A stretch of DNA of 64,000 nt from Cellulophaga sp. HaHaR_3_176 (GTDB lineage: Bacteria > Bacteroidota > Bacteroidia > Flavobacteriales > Flavobacteriaceae): positions 1,542,001 to 1,606,000 of the forward strand of contig NZ_CP058990.1 in assembly GCF_019021925.1 (NCBI RefSeq), given 5' to 3'. Below the pieces are notes generated by a model that made no database searches, was not told the origin of the DNA, and saw only the letters and a list, made by a program, of their open reading frames with translations. The position numbers and the translations under genes are program-made. Shown here in pieces: positions 29,196 through 37,933 of this stretch; positions within the stretch are counted from its first letter, which is position 1, and the number at the start of each line of letters is the position of its first letter.

Positions 29196-29633
29196 TTAAT
29201 CAAATTTCTTAATCATGTGATATCCTAAAGGCTGAAAACCTTCGCGTTCCCAAAACTTTTTACCTTTCTCGTTATGTACGTAGCAATTTACTTCTGCCCC
29301 AACACAATCAATACTTTTAGCATAATTAAAAAGCCAATTCATCATTAACTCTCCAATTTTTTTACCTCGATACTCTGCTTCAACAAAAACATTATCCGGC
29401 TCTACATGCTTACCTGCGTATAATTTATTTAAAACCCAAAAACCACAACATGCAATAAGTTTTTGCTCATCATAAACACCAATACATTTATAGCTATCCA
29501 TAACCAACATATCTTTTAAACGGCTTCTTAAAACCTCTAGCGGATACTTTCCCTTATTAAGTTGAATTACCAAAGGAAGAATAGATTCCATATTCTCGTA
29601 AGGAATTAATTCTAATTTAAAATTGTTATTCAT
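29196..29633 (-). CDS. GNAT family N-acetyltransferase embedded in the his operon
   Basis: 145 residues from ATG 29633 (a TTG one codon earlier is in frame). The single GNAT domain has the acetyl-CoA loop EYRGKKIGELMMNWL (about 88-102) and NEKGKKFWEREGFQPLGYHM (about 122-141). Substrate unknown. It sits between hisG (8 nt) and hisD (5 nt), so it shares the his transcript and its attenuation. Acetylation of a pathway intermediate or unrelated hitch-hiking are both possible. Confidence 0.85.
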   Translation of the reverse strand: MNNNFKLELIPYENMESILPLVIQLNKGKYPLEVLRSRLKDMLVMDSYKCIGVYDEQKLIACCGFWVLNKLYAGKHVEPDNVFVEAEYRGKKIGELMMNWLFNYAKSIDCVGAEVNCYVHNEKGKKFWEREGFQPLGYHMIKKFD

Positions 29634-29644
29634 CAAAACAAATA

Positions 29645-30502
29645 TTAAAGGACCATTTTCTCAATAGGACAAACAAGAATACCTTCCGCACCTACTTTTT
29701 TCAACTCATCAATCACTTCCCAAAATTTATCTTTATTCAAAACAGTATGAACAGAGCTCCACCCCTCTTCAGCTAACGGCAAAACAGTAGGACTCCTCAT
29801 ACCCGGAAGCAGTGCTAAAACCTCGTCTAATTTATCATTTGGAGCATTTAAAAGCACGTATTTCGACTGTCGAGCTCTTAACACCGATTGTATTCTAAAT
29901 TGAAGTTTAGATAAAATATCTTTTCTTTCGTCAGATATTTGAGGAGAAACAGCTAAAACAGCTTCACTAGTTAACATTACTTCAACTTCTTTCAAATTAT
30001 TTTTAAAAAGAGTACTACCACTAGAAACAATATCACAGATAGCATCTGCTAAGCCAATATTAGGTGCTATTTCTACAGAACCATTAATAATATGTATATC
30101 TGACTTTACACCTTTATCTGCTAAATAATTTATAACTGTATTAGGATAAGATGTTGCTATACGTTTACCTTCAAAATCTTTTACTGAAGTATATTTTACA
30201 GACTTTGGTACGGCTAGTGATACTTTACATTTAGAGAAACCTAATCTTTCTGCTATAGAAATATCCTCTCCTTTTTCAATAAGAACGTTCTCGCCGATAA
30301 TAGCTATATCAACAACTCCATCACGTAAATACTGAGGAATATCCCCATTTCTCAAGTAAAAAACTTCCATCGGAAAATTTCGAGAAGAAGCTTTTAATTG
30401 ATCTTTCCCATTATCGATTGAGATACCACAATCTTTAAGAATCTCAATAGATTCTTCATTTAAACGTCCTGATTTCTGAATAGCAATTCTAATTTTTGTC
30501 AT
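29645..30502 (-). CDS. hisG: ATP phosphoribosyltransferase (long form)
   Basis: 285 residues, the long HisG form with its own C-terminal regulatory domain (about 215-285), so no HisZ is needed. It starts IRIAIQKSGRLNEES; the PRPP loop and EIAPNIGLADAICDIVSSGSTL are typical. First committed step and the classical target of histidine feedback. First structural gene, located after the leader peptide and terminator. Confidence 0.96.
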   Translation of the reverse strand: MTKIRIAIQKSGRLNEESIEILKDCGISIDNGKDQLKASSRNFPMEVFYLRNGDIPQYLRDGVVDIAIIGENVLIEKGEDISIAERLGFSKCKVSLAVPKSVKYTSVKDFEGKRIATSYPNTVINYLADKGVKSDIHIINGSVEIAPNIGLADAICDIVSSGSTLFKNNLKEVEVMLTSEAVLAVSPQISDERKDILSKLQFRIQSVLRARQSKYVLLNAPNDKLDEVLALLPGMRSPTVLPLAEEGWSSVHTVLNKDKFWEVIDELKKVGAEGILVCPIEKMVL

Positions 30503-30547
30503 TTTCTTTTTAGTTTGTGTCTGGCAATCAAAAAAAGTTTAAAAATA

Positions 30548-30575
30548 AAACCCGTTTGATTGCTCAAACGGGTTT
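30548..30575 (-). terminator. his attenuator terminator hairpin
   Basis: Perfect 12-bp stem AAACCCGTTTGA / TCAAACGGGTTT with a 4-base loop. On the minus strand it is followed by TTTTATTTTT and a further T run. It lies 30 bases after the leader peptide stop and 45 bases before hisG, so it must be read through for the operon to be expressed. CGTTTG of its first arm can pair instead with CAAGCG at the end of the leader frame (30611-30616), a possible antiterminator. Confidence 0.85.
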
Positions 30576-30604
30576 AAAATATGTTGCACTACTACAATAC
30601 ATTT

Positions 30605-30661
30605 CTACCTCGCTTGAAAGCAAGTATAAAAATGATGATGATGTGTAGTTGTATTTTTCAT
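30605..30661 (-). CDS. his operon leader peptide (18 aa, four consecutive His)
   Basis: ATG at 30661, TAG at 30607-30605, encoding MKNTTTHHHHFYTCFQAR with four CAT codons in a row at 30643-30632. It is followed by a terminator and then hisG. This is the logic of ribosome-mediated attenuation known from enterobacterial hisL: a ribosome stalled at His codons would leave the CAAGCGAGG segment (30616-30608) free to pair with the terminator's first arm and let RNA polymerase through. A ribosome reaching the stop would cover it and allow termination. The alternative pairing is my own reading by eye. Confidence 0.88.
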   Translation of the reverse strand: MKNTTTHHHHFYTCFQAR

Positions 30662-30674
30662 TCTGATGTAAAAG

Positions 30675-30702
30675 TAAAATTATTTTATGTGTTAAAAAAC
30701 AA
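30675..30702 (-). promoter_or_regulatory. Candidate promoter of the his operon
   Basis: Minus strand: TTG (30702-30700), 17-base spacer, TAATTTTA (30682-30675), one mismatch from TAnnTTTG. It would start transcription just before the leader ATG. Confidence 0.45.
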
Positions 30703-30752
30703 AAATCTATTTTTTTAACAACTGTTCTTGTTTTTATTCAAAAACTAACAGA

Positions 30753-31568
30753 TTAATTGTTCCCTAAAATCAAAGGTAATCCAGATTCTCCTCCACCAAC
30801 TACAACAACTTTAGTGTTTGGTGATTTAGAAAGCTCCAAAGTAGCATCTATACCTTTATCTTTCAAAATTTGATCATTTAATGATGCACTCAATATACGG
30901 TTGGCATCTGCCTTACCTTGAGCTTCTATTGTTACTTTTTCTGCTTCTTTCTTAGCAGTAACTAAGCGGAACTCATACTCTAAAGATTCTTGCTCCTGGC
31001 GTAATTTACGCTCAATAGCCTCCTTGATCGTTGGCGGTAAAGTTACATCGCGCACTAAAATTTCATTAAGTTGAATATATTCTCCTTCTACAATCTTCTT
31101 TGTCTCATCAAAAATCTCTTGCTGTATAGCATCACGCTTACTAGAATATAATTGTTCTGGAGTATAACGACCTACCACAGAACGTGCAGCAGAACGTATT
31201 GTAGGCAATAAAACTCTTTGAATATAATCTTCTCCCTTTTCTTGGTGCAACTTTCCTAATTCACTACGCACAGGCTCAAACCAAGCCGAAGCTTCTAGTT
31301 TAATATCCAAACCATTGCTAGATAAAACATTCATTTTCTCTAACACTTCTTGCTGCCTTACCTCATAGATAAACACTTTATTCCATGGAGCTACAAAATG
31401 AAAACCTTCTCCTAAAGGCGGCTCATCTGTAACCACACCACCTTGAAATTGTTTGTACAACACACCCGCCTGACCAGAGTCAACCGTGACGGTAGATTTT
31501 GAAATTAAAACTACTATTATAATAAGAATAAATACTGCTGGTAAAGCAATTTTTGGTAATTTGTCCAT
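30753..31568 (-). CDS. SPFH/prohibitin family membrane protein
   Basis: 271 residues. One N-terminal membrane anchor (about 8-25) precedes an SPFH domain with SGQAGVLYKQFQGG, GEGFHFVAPWNKVFIYEVRQQE and IRSAARSVVGRYTPEQLYSSKRD. The coiled-coil region at about 185-235 is Glu/Lys/Ala-rich. Prohibitin-like proteins assemble into large ring or cage structures on the periplasmic face and often modulate FtsH. Probably cotranscribed with the VWA membrane protein 21 nt upstream. Confidence 0.9.
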   Translation of the reverse strand: MDKLPKIALPAVFILIIIVVLISKSTVTVDSGQAGVLYKQFQGGVVTDEPPLGEGFHFVAPWNKVFIYEVRQQEVLEKMNVLSSNGLDIKLEASAWFEPVRSELGKLHQEKGEDYIQRVLLPTIRSAARSVVGRYTPEQLYSSKRDAIQQEIFDETKKIVEGEYIQLNEILVRDVTLPPTIKEAIERKLRQEQESLEYEFRLVTAKKEAEKVTIEAQGKADANRILSASLNDQILKDKGIDATLELSKSPNTKVVVVGGGESGLPLILGNN

Positions 31569-31589
31569 TTTAAAATAATCTGTAAATAT

Positions 31590-33599
31590 TTATATTAATC
31601 CGTTATATTTTCTAATAAACCACTCTAATGCTAGAGCCACTATAATAATAGCTAATAGAATCCGGAAGTCTATCAAAGATACGACATTTTCAGTGCTTTT
31701 TTGAATAGGAACATACCTATTATCCGAATTCAACCTGTCAATAAGTTGTATGATTCCTGAAGGATAAATTAACTCTGATTTAGTTGCTAAAGCTACTTTT
31801 TCTAGTTTTTTATAGTTTGATGATAAAAACTGCTGTTCTACATCAAAATCTAATATTGTAAACTTACCCCCCCTTTTTATAGTTCCTTTATTAACCGTAA
31901 CTGAAAAATTATAATTCCCAGGTTTTAGATAGCTTAAATCTGCTTCGAAATATTCATTTTTCAAAAGCATTGGTATCTCTTTATTATTTATGGTAAGAAT
32001 TAAACTTGCATTGGTATCAAAAACAAAAGTCTCGTCAAAGTATGAGGCTGCAATCTTCGCTTTACCTATACCTTCATAAATAGATTGATATTCTAAATTC
32101 AATCTATTCTTCTTTTTATTTTCTGATAAATACAAAAATAACTTACCAATAAATTTATCGAAATTTTCAAATTTAGAATCATTCCTATAACTCTGAATAC
32201 GCCATTTCCAAATATTTTCACCTAACAAAAGAGCTGTTTTAGATTCGTTATTTGTAGACAATGAAAATAAAGAGTTTGATAAATTTACACCTCGAATATT
32301 CATCGATAATAATGATTCACTTACTCCAGCAAAAGAAATACTACCAGATGAACTTAATAATGGTGGGTAATTAGAACTATCAAAATCTGAAATATCATAT
32401 TTTGAAAAAGCAGGGTTAAGAACCCCAACGACATCAAGCATCGGGTATCCTGTTTCAATTGAAAAATTCTCTTGCGAGTTATTCAGAAAATTAATATCTG
32501 AATTAGAACCAACTACAACAAAAGTACTTGCCTTATTCTTATTTAAATAGTCAAACACCGCTTTAAACGAAGTATCTGGCTGATATAATACAAAAATTGA
32601 AGTTTCACTTAAAAGCCTTAAATCAACATTGGAATCATATACACGAACCGAACGTTGCTCATTCGTCTCTATTGAGTTTTTTAAAGCTCCAACATCTGGA
32701 TGACTAATGTTAGTTATAATTGCAACATTTGTTTTTTCATCAACAACTTCTACTACTATATTTTTAGTATTATTAATCGTGTTTTTCTCATTAGCCAATG
32801 CTGCTACACTTATTTTTAAATTTTTTAAACCTACAGAATTAGCATCTAAAAAAATATTAATTTTTTTAGAATTATTTACACTTGACAATTGCATACGTTC
32901 TTTAAAAACTGTTTTTCCATCTAAAGAAATAGCAACTGTGGAGTTTGCAGAACTCTGCCCTTCATAAGCCACATAAAACTCTACAGGGAATTTATTTTTT
33001 AAAAAAGCGTATTTATTAGCATTTACCTCTTCTATTCTAACATCTTCAAAACTTGTTGTATCACCTAATACTATAGGGTACACAGGAAAGTTTAATTTAG
33101 ATGACAAAAACTCATAATCTTGACCAACTGTCTGATTTCCGTCAGTTAATAGCAATGCAACTTTATTTGTACTATGAAAAACACCAGCAACAGTACTTAA
33201 TGCGCTAGATATATTGGTATTTTGCTCTTTGAAAGATAGAGAATCTGAAGAATTTAAAGTATTACCAAAATTATATTCTTTAATATTGAATTTTTCATTA
33301 ATTCTATCATCAGATTTTAATTTAGATAAAACAGCCTTAACGTCTGCAATTGATGATTTTACAGAACTTGAATTGTCTGTCAAAATAACAAGATTTGTCT
33401 TTTCTATAAAAAATTCTTTTTTTGAGAATTTAGGATTAATAAGTAGTAAAAAAACACCAAATAAAGCTATAAAACGAAAAAAAGAGAGCAAAACTATATG
33501 TTTTCCTCTCTTTTTAGATTTATAATAATACTGAAACCCTACTATTAACAAAGCTACAATTGCTGCTAAAATTAGTAATAGAATGGTTTGTATTTGCAT
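31590..33599 (-). CDS. Membrane protein with VWA-like domain
   Basis: 669 residues. Membrane segments at about 5-25 and 38-58, a VWA-like domain at about 68-190 (VILTDNSSSVKSS with a partial MIDAS DNSSS; LLLTDGNQTVG), then beta-rich Ig-like parts and a final membrane helix at about 643-662. This is the common Bacteroidota type of anchored VWA protein with a large, probably extracytoplasmic, body. Function not known. It lies 36 nt downstream of fabG, so the three genes fabG, this one and SPFH may form one transcript. Confidence 0.75.
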   Translation of the reverse strand: MQIQTILLLILAAIVALLIVGFQYYYKSKKRGKHIVLLSFFRFIALFGVFLLLINPKFSKKEFFIEKTNLVILTDNSSSVKSSIADVKAVLSKLKSDDRINEKFNIKEYNFGNTLNSSDSLSFKEQNTNISSALSTVAGVFHSTNKVALLLTDGNQTVGQDYEFLSSKLNFPVYPIVLGDTTSFEDVRIEEVNANKYAFLKNKFPVEFYVAYEGQSSANSTVAISLDGKTVFKERMQLSSVNNSKKINIFLDANSVGLKNLKISVAALANEKNTINNTKNIVVEVVDEKTNVAIITNISHPDVGALKNSIETNEQRSVRVYDSNVDLRLLSETSIFVLYQPDTSFKAVFDYLNKNKASTFVVVGSNSDINFLNNSQENFSIETGYPMLDVVGVLNPAFSKYDISDFDSSNYPPLLSSSGSISFAGVSESLLSMNIRGVNLSNSLFSLSTNNESKTALLLGENIWKWRIQSYRNDSKFENFDKFIGKLFLYLSENKKKNRLNLEYQSIYEGIGKAKIAASYFDETFVFDTNASLILTINNKEIPMLLKNEYFEADLSYLKPGNYNFSVTVNKGTIKRGGKFTILDFDVEQQFLSSNYKKLEKVALATKSELIYPSGIIQLIDRLNSDNRYVPIQKSTENVVSLIDFRILLAIIIVALALEWFIRKYNGLI

Positions 33600-33635
33600 A
33601 TTGGTTTTTACTAGTATAACTAATAATAAAATTTA

Positions 33636-34385
33636 CTACGTTAACATTCCACCATCAACATTTAAAACTTGACCTGTAACATAGGCAGACATATCAGATG
33701 CAAAGAATAAACACGCATTAGCAATATCCTCAGTACTACCACCTCTTTTTAATGGAATACCATCTCTCCAGCCCTGAACAACTTTATCATCAAGCTTGGC
33801 TGTCATTTCTGTTTCTATAAAACCAGGTGCAACTGCATTACAACGTATGTTTCTTGAACCTAGTTCAAGCGCGACAGATTTTGTAAAACCTATCATACCC
33901 GCTTTAGATGCTGCATAATTTGTTTGACCTGCATTACCTTTTACTCCAACAACACTACTCATATTAATAATAGAACCTTTACGTTGCTTTAACATAGTAC
34001 GTTGCACTGCTTTTGTCATATTAAAAACAGATTTCAAATTTATTTCGATAACTGAATCAAAATCTTCTTCAGCCATACGCATCAAAAGGTTATCCTTAGT
34101 AATACCTGCATTATTGATTAATACATCAATAGCACCACCAAAATCTTCTAAAACATTCGCAATTAAAGCTTCTGCTTCACTAAAACTAGCTGCATTACTT
34201 TTATACGCTTTTGCTTTAACTCCTTTAGCCGTTAATTCTTTTTCAAGAGCTAAAGCTGGTGCTTCACTAGAACTGTATGTAAAAGCTACATTTGCTCCGT
34301 TTTCTGCGAAAACTTGAGCAATTCCTGTACCGATACCTCTACTTGCCCCTGTAATGATTACATTTTTACCTTCTAATAACTTCAT
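33636..34385 (-). CDS. fabG: 3-oxoacyl-[acyl-carrier-protein] reductase
   Basis: 249 residues, short-chain dehydrogenase. The NADPH loop is TGASRGIG (12-19), NNAG is at 91-94, the catalytic Ser is S143/S144, with Y157 and K161 (YAASK). The C-terminus ADMSAYVTGQVLNVDGGML is characteristic of FabG. Fatty acid elongation cycle. Upstream of the VWA/SPFH genes, about 140 nt downstream of sucD. Confidence 0.93.
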   Translation of the reverse strand: MKLLEGKNVIITGASRGIGTGIAQVFAENGANVAFTYSSSEAPALALEKELTAKGVKAKAYKSNAASFSEAEALIANVLEDFGGAIDVLINNAGITKDNLLMRMAEEDFDSVIEINLKSVFNMTKAVQRTMLKQRKGSIINMSSVVGVKGNAGQTNYAASKAGMIGFTKSVALELGSRNIRCNAVAPGFIETEMTAKLDDKVVQGWRDGIPLKRGGSTEDIANACLFFASDMSAYVTGQVLNVDGGMLT

Positions 34386-34446
34386 TTCTAAAATAATTTG
34401 TTCCGTTCTTGTTCAAATATAAGTTTTGTTTGATATAATCATATAA

Positions 34447-34495
34447 AAAAACCCCGTATAAACTGATTTTTTTTCAGAATAACGGGATTTTTAAT
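34447..34495 (-). terminator. Terminator after sucD
   Basis: Interrupted stem: CCCGT with ACGGG, CTGA with TCAG, around a T8 loop, with A and T runs outside. It lies within 80 nt after the sucD stop on the minus strand. Confidence 0.7.
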
Positions 34496-34528
34496 TTTAT
34501 GATTTAAAGGGTATTAATTGAATATCAA

Positions 34529-35401
34529 TTATCCCATTACCTCTTTTACTTTTTTACCAATTTCAGCAGGAGAATCAACTACATGAATTCCAGACTCTCT
34601 CATGATACGTTTTTTAGCTTGAGCAGTATCATCACTACCACCAACTATTGCACCAGCATGACCCATTGTTCTACCAGCAGGAGCAGTTTCTCCAGCGATA
34701 AAACCAACTATAGGTTTTTTGCTACCACTTTCCTTGTACCATTTAGCAGCATCAGCTTCTAATTGACCACCGATTTCGCCAATCATAACCACACATTCAG
34801 TCTCAGGGTCATTAATTAATAACTCAACAGCTTCTTTAGTTGTAGTTCCAATAATTGGATCTCCACCAATACCAATAGCAGTTGTAATACCTAAGCCTTG
34901 ACGAACAACTTGATCAGCTGCTTCATAAGTAAGAGTTCCTGACTTAGAAACGATACCTACTGTTCCTTTTTTGAAAACGAAACCAGGCATAATACCTACT
35001 TTAGCTTCTCCTGGAGTAATTACACCAGGACAGTTAGGGCCGATTAAACGACAATCCATATGCTTGATATAGTTTGCAGCTTTTACCATATCTGCAACAG
35101 GTATACCTTCTGTAATTGTAATTATAACTTTAATTCCAGCATTTGCAGCTTCCATAATTGCATCAGCAGCAAAAGCAGGTGGAACGAATATAATTGTAGT
35201 GTCTGCACCAGCTTTTTCAACAGCTTCTAACACTGTGTTAAAAACAGGTCTCCCTAAATGCTCTTGACCACCTTTACCAGGAGTTACACCACCTACGATG
35301 TTTGTTCCGTACTCAATCATTTGTTCTGCATGAAAGGTACCTTCACTACCTGTAAAACCTTGAACAATTATTTTGGAATCTTTATTGACTAAAACACTCA
35401 T
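34529..35401 (-). CDS. sucD: Succinyl-CoA ligase alpha subunit
   Basis: 290 residues. CoA-binding N-terminal Rossmann domain ([24 protein letters not shown]), CoA ligase domain with [12 protein letters not shown] and the phospho-His H248 in [16 protein letters not shown] cycle substrate-level phosphorylation. The beta subunit gene (sucC) is not adjacent. Own -7 element upstream. Confidence 0.96.
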   Translation of the reverse strand: MSVLVNKDSKIIVQGFTGSEGTFHAEQMIEYGTNIVGGVTPGKGGQEHLGRPVFNTVLEAVEKAGADTTIIFVPPAFAADAIMEAANAGIKVIITITEGIPVADMVKAANYIKHMDCRLIGPNCPGVITPGEAKVGIMPGFVFKKGTVGIVSKSGTLTYEAADQVVRQGLGITTAIGIGGDPIIGTTTKEAVELLINDPETECVVMIGEIGGQLEADAAKWYKESGSKKPIVGFIAGETAPAGRTMGHAGAIVGGSDDTAQAKKRIMRESGIHVVDSPAEIGKKVKEVMG

Positions 35402-35429
35402 TTTATATCTATATTAATTTATTGCTTTA

Positions 35430-35437
35430 CAAAAATA
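35430..35437 (-). promoter_or_regulatory. -7 promoter element of sucD
   Basis: TATTTTTG on the minus strand, 29 nt upstream of the sucD start. No TTG at standard spacing. Confidence 0.4.
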
Positions 35438-35439
35438 TG

Positions 35440-35473
35440 GCATTGAAAACAATTTATAAAGTATTTTCAATGC
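35440..35473 (-). terminator. Hairpin abutting the end of the second lpxD-like gene
   Basis: GCATTGAAAA / TTTTCAATGC, 10-bp perfect arms with a 14-base loop, starting one base after the stop at 35474. It separates the lpx/efp block from sucD. The T tract is short, so an RNA processing or stability role is the alternative. Confidence 0.5.
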
Positions 35474-36409
35474 TTATTTACTTTCTATTCTATTTAAAAT
35501 TTCTGGAATTCTTTTTACGTTAGCTAATTGCTTCAGTTTTTCACGAGCTTCTTCAACCGGACTTCCAAAATAAGTCTTCCCTCCTGCTATTGATTTTGAA
35601 ATTCCTGTTTGCGCTAAAACTACTGCTTTTTTGCCTATTGTAATTGCACTAGTAACACCCACTTGACCCCAAAGTGTAACTTCATCTTCTATAATAACAC
35701 AACCTGCGATACCTGTTTGTGAAGCTATTAAACATTTTTCACCGATAACAGTATCATGCCCTATATGAACTTGATTGTCAATTTTAGTCCCCTTCTTTAT
35801 GGTAGTATCTCCCGTAACACCTTTATCAATAGTACATAACGCTCCTATATCAACAAAATCTTCAACAACCACTCTACCTCCTGATAATAATTTATCAAAT
35901 CCTTCTGGTCTATTTTTATAATAAAAAGCATCTGAACCCAGAACACTACCCGCATGAATGGTAACATTATTACCTATAATACAATTATCATAAATGGATA
36001 CATTAGAATGAATAATACAGTTTTCACCAATTACAACATTATTACCTACAAATGCTGTAGGCTGTACAACTGTATTTTCACCAATCATTGCAGAATCAGA
36101 AATGTTTTGATTTGCTTTTTGAAAAGGCTTAAAATATGCAGTTAGCTTGTTAAAGTCTCTAAATGGGTCGTCTGAAATTAATAAACCTTTCCCTTCTGGA
36201 CAATCCACTTTTTTATTAATTAAAATAGTAGTTGCCTTAGAACTTAATGCTTTATCGTAATACTTAGGATGATCGACAAAAACAATATCACCTGCTTCAA
36301 CCACATGAATTTCATTCATACCTAAAACCTGAAAATCGGCATTACCAATATATTCAGATTGTATAATACTTGCTATTTGCTGTAAACTATGTGGTATTGG
36401 AAACTTCAT
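35474..36409 (-). CDS. LpxD-like acyltransferase, second copy
   Basis: 311 residues. The N-terminal LpxD-type domain (1-about 95; EIHVVEAGDIVFVDHPKYYDKAL) is followed by a left-handed beta-helix of hexapeptide repeats (about 100-270) and a short helical end. H240 or a nearby residue in the QVHIGHDTVIGE/IAGCVII stretch would be the catalytic His by analogy. It is clearly related to, but diverged from, the LpxD at 39.3-40.3 kb. Bacteroidota often carry this extra copy after efp. Whether it acylates lipid A or another sugar is open. Confidence 0.8.
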   Translation of the reverse strand: MKFPIPHSLQQIASIIQSEYIGNADFQVLGMNEIHVVEAGDIVFVDHPKYYDKALSSKATTILINKKVDCPEGKGLLISDDPFRDFNKLTAYFKPFQKANQNISDSAMIGENTVVQPTAFVGNNVVIGENCIIHSNVSIYDNCIIGNNVTIHAGSVLGSDAFYYKNRPEGFDKLLSGGRVVVEDFVDIGALCTIDKGVTGDTTIKKGTKIDNQVHIGHDTVIGEKCLIASQTGIAGCVIIEDEVTLWGQVGVTSAITIGKKAVVLAQTGISKSIAGGKTYFGSPVEEAREKLKQLANVKRIPEILNRIESK

Positions 36410-36456
36410 TTAAATAGTAACTCGTTAATATTTATAATTCAAACAACTAGCTATAA

Positions 36457-37023
36457 CTATTCTTTTACTCTTTCCATATAAGAACCTGATGAAGTATCAA
36501 CTTTTATCTTATCACCTTCATTAATAAATAAAGGCACATTTACCTCTGCTCCTGTTTCAACTTTAGCTGGTTTAGTTGCATTTGTAGCTGTATTTCCTTT
36601 AACACCTGGCTCAGTATACGTAACTTCTAAGACAATACTTGCTGGCATATCTACTGAAAGCGGCATTGCATCTTCTGTATTAAAAAGAATAGTTACAATT
36701 GTACCTTCTTTCAATAATCCCGGTGTATCTATAGCACTTTCTTGTAACGTTATTTGGTTATAATCATCCGTATTCATAAAGTGATACATATCTCCTTCAG
36801 GATACAAATACTGATAAGAACGCGTTTCAACTCTAACATCTTCAATTTTACTACCACCTGAAAAAGTATTATCTAATACTTTTCCTGTAGTAACACTTTT
36901 CAGTTTTGTACGAACAAACGCAGGACCTTTACCTGGTTTTACATGTAAAAATTCAATAATTTTGAAAATATCATTATTATAACGAATACAAAGTCCTTTT
37001 CTAATATCTGATGTTGATGCCAT
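36457..37023 (-). CDS. efp: Elongation factor P
   Basis: 188 residues, three beta-barrel domains. The domain I tip loop is HVKPGKGPAFVRTKLK with the Lys near residue 34, as in EF-Ps modified at that Lys or of unmodified PGKGP type. Ends with an S1-like OB domain (DKIKVDTSSGSYMERVKE). Relieves ribosome stalling at polyproline. Between lpxA and the second lpxD-like gene. Confidence 0.96.
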   Translation of the reverse strand: MASTSDIRKGLCIRYNNDIFKIIEFLHVKPGKGPAFVRTKLKSVTTGKVLDNTFSGGSKIEDVRVETRSYQYLYPEGDMYHFMNTDDYNQITLQESAIDTPGLLKEGTIVTILFNTEDAMPLSVDMPASIVLEVTYTEPGVKGNTATNATKPAKVETGAEVNVPLFINEGDKIKVDTSSGSYMERVKE

Positions 37024-37146
37024 AATTTTATTTATAAATTTTTGTTCGTTACTAGACTTTAGCTTTATTTCTGCTTCAAACGATAAATGAAATCATTTTC
37101 ATTTACTCCCTATAACGAACAATTACTATTATATTCTTTCTGTAAT

Positions 37147-37932
37147 TTAATTGGTACTAAAATAACCTTTCATTATACCTCTCTGAGAATCTCTTATAAA
37201 TTGAAGTATTTCATCTCTTTCTGGTGTTGCTTCCATTTCTGCTTCAATGATTTGAACAGCCTGAGTATTATTGTAGTTTTTTTGATATAAGATTCTGTAA
37301 ATATTTTGTATTTCACGAATTTTATCAGAAATAAAACCTCTTCTTCTTAATCCTACAGAATTAATACCAACATACGAAAGAGGCTCTCTTGCCGCTTTCA
37401 CATAAGGCGGCACATCTTTACGAACCAAAGATCCGCCAGTTACAAATGCATGCTGCCCGATAGAAACGAACTGATGTACAGCTACCAAACCTGCCAATAT
37501 AACATTGTCTCCAATAGTAACGTGACCTGCTAAAGTTGAATTATTAGAAAAAATACAATTATCACCAACTAAACAATCGTGAGCAACATGGCAATAAGCC
37601 ATTATTAAACAGTTTTTTCCGATTACTGTTTTCATACGATCAGAAGTACCTTTGTGAATTGTAGCACACTCTCTAATTGTAGTGTTATCTCCAATTATAA
37701 CGGTTGTTTCTTCATCGTTATATTTTAAATCTTGAGGTGGTGCCGAAATTACTGCACCAGGAAAAATATTACAATTTTTACCAATTCTAGCGCCTTCCAT
37801 AATCGTAACATTAGAACCTATCCAAGTTCCATCTCCTATAGTTACATTATTATGAATGGTTGTAAAAGGCTCAACAACTACGTTTTTCGCTATTTTAGCT
37901 CCTGGGTGAATATAGGCTAACGGTTGATTCAT
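37147..37932 (-). CDS. lpxA: UDP-N-acetylglucosamine acyltransferase
   Basis: 261 residues. Hexapeptide beta-helix (1-about 185) with the catalytic His in MAYCHVAHDCLVGD, then GGSLVRKDVPPYVKAAREPLSYVGINSVGLRRRGF and a helical C-terminus. First step of lipid A synthesis. One base separates it from the end of lpxC-fabZ. Confidence 0.96.
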   Translation of the reverse strand: MNQPLAYIHPGAKIAKNVVVEPFTTIHNNVTIGDGTWIGSNVTIMEGARIGKNCNIFPGAVISAPPQDLKYNDEETTVIIGDNTTIRECATIHKGTSDRMKTVIGKNCLIMAYCHVAHDCLVGDNCIFSNNSTLAGHVTIGDNVILAGLVAVHQFVSIGQHAFVTGGSLVRKDVPPYVKAAREPLSYVGINSVGLRRRGFISDKIREIQNIYRILYQKNYNNTQAVQIIEAEMEATPERDEILQFIRDSQRGIMKGYFSTN

Positions 37933-37933
37933 C

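Noticed and set aside
32707..32967. 86-residue plus-strand hydrophobic frame inside the VWA membrane protein gene
   Set aside because: Complement of a beta-rich, Asn/Val-rich coding region; no promoter and no family.
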